Origin: an uncultured Bilophila sp.
Lineage (GTDB): Bacteria > Desulfobacterota > Desulfovibrionia > Desulfovibrionales > Desulfovibrionaceae
Length of the DNA: 7,643 nt
Direction of reading: 5' to 3'
NCBI GenBank assembly: GCA_902373525.1
Contig: CABKMN010000113.1
Location: forward strand, 1-7,643
Part shown: positions 5,583 through 7,643 of the stretch, in pieces
Numbering within the stretch: the stretch's first letter is position 1
Layout of the letters: each line of letters starts with the position of its first letter
Program-made: the position numbers and the translations under genes
Notes under the pieces: model-generated
What the model was told of the DNA's origin: nothing
Database searches by the model: none
The model's input: only the letters and a program-made list of their open reading frames with translations

Positions 5583-6401
5583 CTATTCGTCCGCCCGCTT
5601 GGCGATCCATGAGGCGTGGTTCGGCGGGCCGGAGCCGAGGCCGGGCGCGTAGCCGTGGCGCAGGCAATGGTTCAGGAACTTCTGGGCGTGGACGATGGCG
5701 TCGCGTATGCCGAGGCCGAGGCCGAGGTAGGTGGCGATGGCGGCGGACAGGGTGCAGCCGGTGCCGTGGTTGTTGGACGTCTTCACGGCGGGCTGGCGCA
5801 GGGCGACGAGCGGTTCGCCGGGCAGGGCCAGCCAGTCGGTGAACGCCGCATCGGACGCCGAACCGAAGTGCCCGCCCTTGATGAGCACGGCCTTGGGACC
5901 CATGTCCAGCAGCTTGCGCGCGGCGGTGTCCACATCCTTTTCGGAGTCGATCTTCATGTCCGCGAGCAGTTCCGCTTCGGGGCGGTTGGGAGTCAGCAGG
6001 TCCGCCGTGGGCAGGATGTGCCAGCGCAGAGAATTGACCGCGTCCTCGCGCAGGAGACGCTGTCCGCTCTGGCTGACGCACACGGGATCGACCACCACCG
6101 GGAATTCGCGGCCCCGCAGTCCGGCTTCCACGGCTTCGATGATTTCCGACGAGAACAGCATGCCGGTCTTCGCCGCCGCGATGGGAAAACCTTCCCGGAC
6201 CGTCTTGAGCTGGAGGCCCACGAAGCCCGGTTCCGGGGCATGGATGCCCGCGACGCCCACACCGTTCTGGGCGGTCAGGGCGGTGATCACGCTCATGCCG
6301 AAGCCGCCGATGACGGTAATGGTTTTGAGGTCGGCCTGAACGCCGGCCCCGCCGCCGGAATCGGACCCGGCGATGGTCAGAATGCATGGAGGTGTGGGCA
6401 T
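5583..6401 (-). CDS. thiD: Hydroxymethylpyrimidine/phosphomethylpyrimidine kinase
   Basis: ThiD phosphorylates 4-amino-5-hydroxymethyl-2-methylpyrimidine twice, giving the pyrophosphate that is joined to the thiazole unit in thiamine synthesis; it also salvages pyrimidine. The 272-residue cytosolic protein has the usual ribokinase-like fold markers. They are the substrate-binding IAGSDSGGGAGVQADLKT (10-27), VVVDPVCVSQSG (102-113), LTPNRPEAELL (136-146), VLIKGGHFG (172-180) and the anion-hole/active-site NHGTGCTLSAAIA (211-223) with Cys216. The start at 6401 has a strong AAAGGAG (complement of 6409-6415) seven bases away. It begins 24 bases after the ykgJ-like gene and shares its transcript. 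No ThiE domain is fused. I see no TPP riboswitch in front of it. E. coli ThiD is 266 residues. Identification is firm. Confidence 0.96.
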   Translation of the reverse strand: MPTPPCILTIAGSDSGGGAGVQADLKTITVIGGFGMSVITALTAQNGVGVAGIHAPEPGFVGLQLKTVREGFPIAAAKTGMLFSSEIIEAVEAGLRGREFPVVVDPVCVSQSGQRLLREDAVNSLRWHILPTADLLTPNRPEAELLADMKIDSEKDVDTAARKLLDMGPKAVLIKGGHFGSASDAAFTDWLALPGEPLVALRQPAVKTSNNHGTGCTLSAAIATYLGLGLGIRDAIVHAQKFLNHCLRHGYAPGLGSGPPNHASWIAKRADE

Positions 6402-6425
6402 GGCTGCGCTCCTTTGCTGGTGCGA

Positions 6426-7208
6426 TTATTTATACAGGTCCATCCCGTCGGGGAAGACGGGGCCTCCACCATAGCTTCCCTGACTCCGGCGAACAAGGCC
6501 CATCCCGTTCTTGTCCCGGATCAGGGACAGGCCGAACATCACGAGGGTTTCGGAAAGGGGCCTTCCGAGCAGGAAAGGCAGGTAGGACGCCGGGATGTTG
6601 CCGCGCTCCACGCACAAATCGCGGAAGGCGATGTCGTAGCGCACCGTTTCCAGCAACGCTTCGGTAGCCTCCTTTTCGGCGGGCGTACCGGGATTGATCG
6701 GCGGCATGACGAGCTTCGCCAGCGGCGCGATGCGCGCATAGGAACAGTTTTCCTCATACGCGGGGAACAGCCCGAGCCATTCCTCGGGCGCGCCCACGGC
6801 CTTCATCACGTCGGCGCGGGCGGCGCGGTCGTGGTCGTACAGCCCGGCGATGCCCCGCGTGTCGGAACAATTCAACGCGCGGCACTGGGACGGGCGGCGG
6901 TCGTAAATGGAACACCCGGCGTCGCGTCCGGGAACGGCGTCCGGCATGCGGATCAGGAACCGGCACTGCCAGTCGGAACGGCCTTCGGCGGGCGCGATCT
7001 TCACGCATTCGCCCTCAAGCGGGGAAAGCGTTCCGATCACGTCGTCCCGGACCAGTTCGCCTTCGCGCAGCGTGACCAGATCGGCCAGCCCGAAGGCGAC
7101 CCCTTCCTTCGCGGGAGCGTCGAGAAGATCGAGCAGGGACACGTCGTCCCTGTGCAGCACGGGGCCCCCGAGGCGGCAGCACTGGCCGCAGCGTTTGCAG
7201 GATGACAT
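6426..7208 (-). CDS. YkgJ-family cysteine-cluster protein
   Basis: Member of the YkgJ/UPF0153 family, small cytosolic proteins with conserved cysteines thought to bind zinc or an iron-sulfur cluster; no reaction is established. The 260-residue product opens with CKRCGQCC (4-11) and continues with Cys68, Cys82, then a GCSIYDRRPSQCRALNC block (98-114), the family's typical C-x-Y-x-x-R-P-x-x-C-R motif. Two further cysteines (155 and one near 195) follow in a longer C-terminal part of unknown role, so the protein is longer than minimal family members. The start at 7208 has AAAAGGA (complement of 7218-7224) nine bases upstream and puts the first cysteine motif at the N-terminus. The open frame runs back to 7406 but only through hairpin repeats. 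It is cotranscribed with thiD, a link to thiamine metabolism that is suggestive but unproven. Confidence 0.85.
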   Translation of the reverse strand: MSSCKRCGQCCRLGGPVLHRDDVSLLDLLDAPAKEGVAFGLADLVTLREGELVRDDVIGTLSPLEGECVKIAPAEGRSDWQCRFLIRMPDAVPGRDAGCSIYDRRPSQCRALNCSDTRGIAGLYDHDRAARADVMKAVGAPEEWLGLFPAYEENCSYARIAPLAKLVMPPINPGTPAEKEATEALLETVRYDIAFRDLCVERGNIPASYLPFLLGRPLSETLVMFGLSLIRDKNGMGLVRRSQGSYGGGPVFPDGMDLYK

Positions 7209-7244
7209 CAGGCAAAATCCTTTTTGGGTGAAAAGTCTCTCACG

Positions 7245-7273
7245 ATGGTACGGAACTCCGCCTCCGGCGGCAA
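7245..7273 (-). promoter_or_regulatory. Candidate promoter for the ykgJ-thiD operon
   Basis: Minus-strand TTGCCG (complement of 7268-7273) lies 17 bases from TACCAT (complement of 7245-7250); each matches four of six consensus positions. The start would be near 7237, about 30 bases ahead of the ykgJ ATG. The -35 hexamer overlaps the foot of the hairpin at 7271-7293. This is a pattern match only. Confidence 0.35.
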
Positions 7274-7327
7274 GGGGGCTACCGCCCCCCTTGACCCCCT
7301 GTCCGGGGGGCGAACCGCCCCCCGGAC
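7271..7327. repeat. Tandem G/C-run hairpins upstream of ykgJ
   Basis: Two hairpins stand side by side. The first pairs CAAGGGGG (7271-7278) with CCCCCTTG (7286-7293). The second is a perfect 12-bp stem (7301-7312 with 7316-7327) with an AAC loop, built around G6/C6 runs. Neither has a T-tract. They lie between the ykgJ promoter candidate and whatever is to the right, and could insulate transcription or be a dispersed palindromic repeat. Confidence 0.65.
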
Positions 7328-7338
7328 CCCGGCACAAC

Positions 7339-7404
7339 GCCCGAACACCGGAACGCGTCCGCATCCGATTTTCACCGGACACGGAAGCGTTCCGGTGTTC
7401 GGGC
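7339..7404. repeat. Long inverted repeat with 18-bp perfect arms
   Basis: Bases 7339-7356 (GCCCGAACACCGGAACGC) pair perfectly with 7387-7404; after one mismatch four more pairs follow (7358-7361 with 7382-7385), leaving about a 20-base loop. It lies only 11 bases right of the tandem hairpins, so three strong stems occupy about 135 bases. No coding sense is apparent. Role unknown; a terminator or a mobile palindromic repeat are options. Confidence 0.7.
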
Positions 7405-7548
7405 ATCCTGTCAGCGCCAAAAGTTCCCCATTTTCAAATCGAGGGAAACGCCGATGTTTTTCTGCAAAACTTCGCGAAAATGTTTGAAAAGCGCCACCGG
7501 GAAACTTCCGCCAAGACACCGTCCGCCTCACCGCCGCAACCATGACCC
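7405..7548. other. Non-coding stretch left of the edge hairpin
   Basis: About 145 bases in which I find no gene, promoter or strong repeat beyond a short TTCGCGAA palindrome. Open frames that cross it in both directions run into the hairpins and have no family-like content. Confidence 0.4.
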
Positions 7549-7639
7549 GTCCCGTTTACGAACGTCTTTGAAGGAAAAGGGTGGGGTTTGGGGAGGGGAA
7601 GGGAAACTTTCTTCAGAAAGTTTCCCTTCCCCTCCCCAA
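7549..7639 (-). terminator. Perfect 24-bp hairpin with C-rich tail, copy 2
   Basis: Bases 7588-7611 pair perfectly with 7616-7639 around a TTCA loop (C-TTCA-G, as at the left edge of the window). On the minus strand the hairpin is followed by the same C-rich tail (complement of 7549-7587) that follows the lldP hairpin. By that parallel it should close a minus-strand transcript entering from the right edge. The structure and similarity are seen; the termination role is inferred. Confidence 0.7.
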
Positions 7640-7643
7640 TCTT

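Noticed and set aside
6402..6425. TPP riboswitch before thiD
   Set aside because: The gap after the upstream gene is only 24 bases and no THI-box sequence is visible there or ahead of ykgJ.
5616..7205. 529-codon plus-strand open frame
   Set aside because: It is antisense to thiD and the ykgJ-like gene and low in complexity; both real genes have clear motifs and ribosome-binding sites on the other strand.
7209..7406. 66-residue N-terminal extension of the ykgJ-like gene
   Set aside because: The extra frame only reads through the hairpin repeats and is Gly/Arg/Pro-rich; the ATG at 7208 has a ribosome-binding site and begins directly at the conserved cysteine motif.
1..7643. CRISPR array, insertion sequence, tRNA or phage attachment site
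   Set aside because: No regularly spaced direct repeats, transposase-like frame, cloverleaf or integrase is visible.

Overview
The window looks like ordinary chromosomal DNA from a GC-rich Gram-negative bacterium. Strongly GC-ended codons, a TRAP carboxylate transporter, an LctP-type lactate permease and long G/C-run hairpins at transcript ends suggest a sulfate reducer or sulfidogen of the Desulfovibrionaceae. That placement is an inference from gene content and style. No rRNA or other phylogenetic marker is present.

Layout, left to right. (1) Positions 1-1960 on the plus strand: a very stable stem-loop, then the two membrane subunits of a TRAP transporter (dctQ, dctM), ended by a classical intrinsic terminator. 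The periplasmic binding protein is not in the window and probably lies just left of it. (2) 1960-2255: an AT-richer control region with several dyads, including an operator-like palindrome that overlaps a TTGACA hexamer. (3) 2256-3896, plus strand: an L-lactate permease, followed by a large hairpin with a distinctive C-rich tail. (4) 3961-4570: about 600 bases without a convincing gene, holding several inverted repeats. (5) 4571-5292, minus strand: a translationally coupled pair of small multidrug resistance proteins, MdtJ then MdtI. (6) 5293-5582: a promoter candidate and leader for mdtJI, and the terminator of the next operon. (7) 5583-7208, minus strand: a two-gene unit, a YkgJ-family cysteine-cluster protein followed 24 bases later by thiD (pyrimidine kinase of thiamine synthesis). 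(8) 7209-7643: no gene; a promoter candidate, three strong hairpins, and a hairpin plus tail in the same family as the one after the lactate permease but in the opposite orientation.

Functionally, the left half is organic-acid uptake: a TRAP system of unknown substrate next to a lactate permease, which suits an organism that oxidises lactate and other small carboxylates. The right half is cation or polyamine export and cofactor synthesis, apparently unrelated. Lactate permease (plus) and mdtJI (minus) converge on the long intergenic region.

I see no CRISPR array, transposase, phage gene, toxin-antitoxin pair, tRNA or rRNA, and no convincing new multi-gene system. The points most worth a second look are the hairpin-plus-tail repeat family, the 24-bp palindrome at 4164-4215, the Glu-to-Asp change at the SMR active-site position in MdtI, and the operator-like cluster ahead of the lactate permease.
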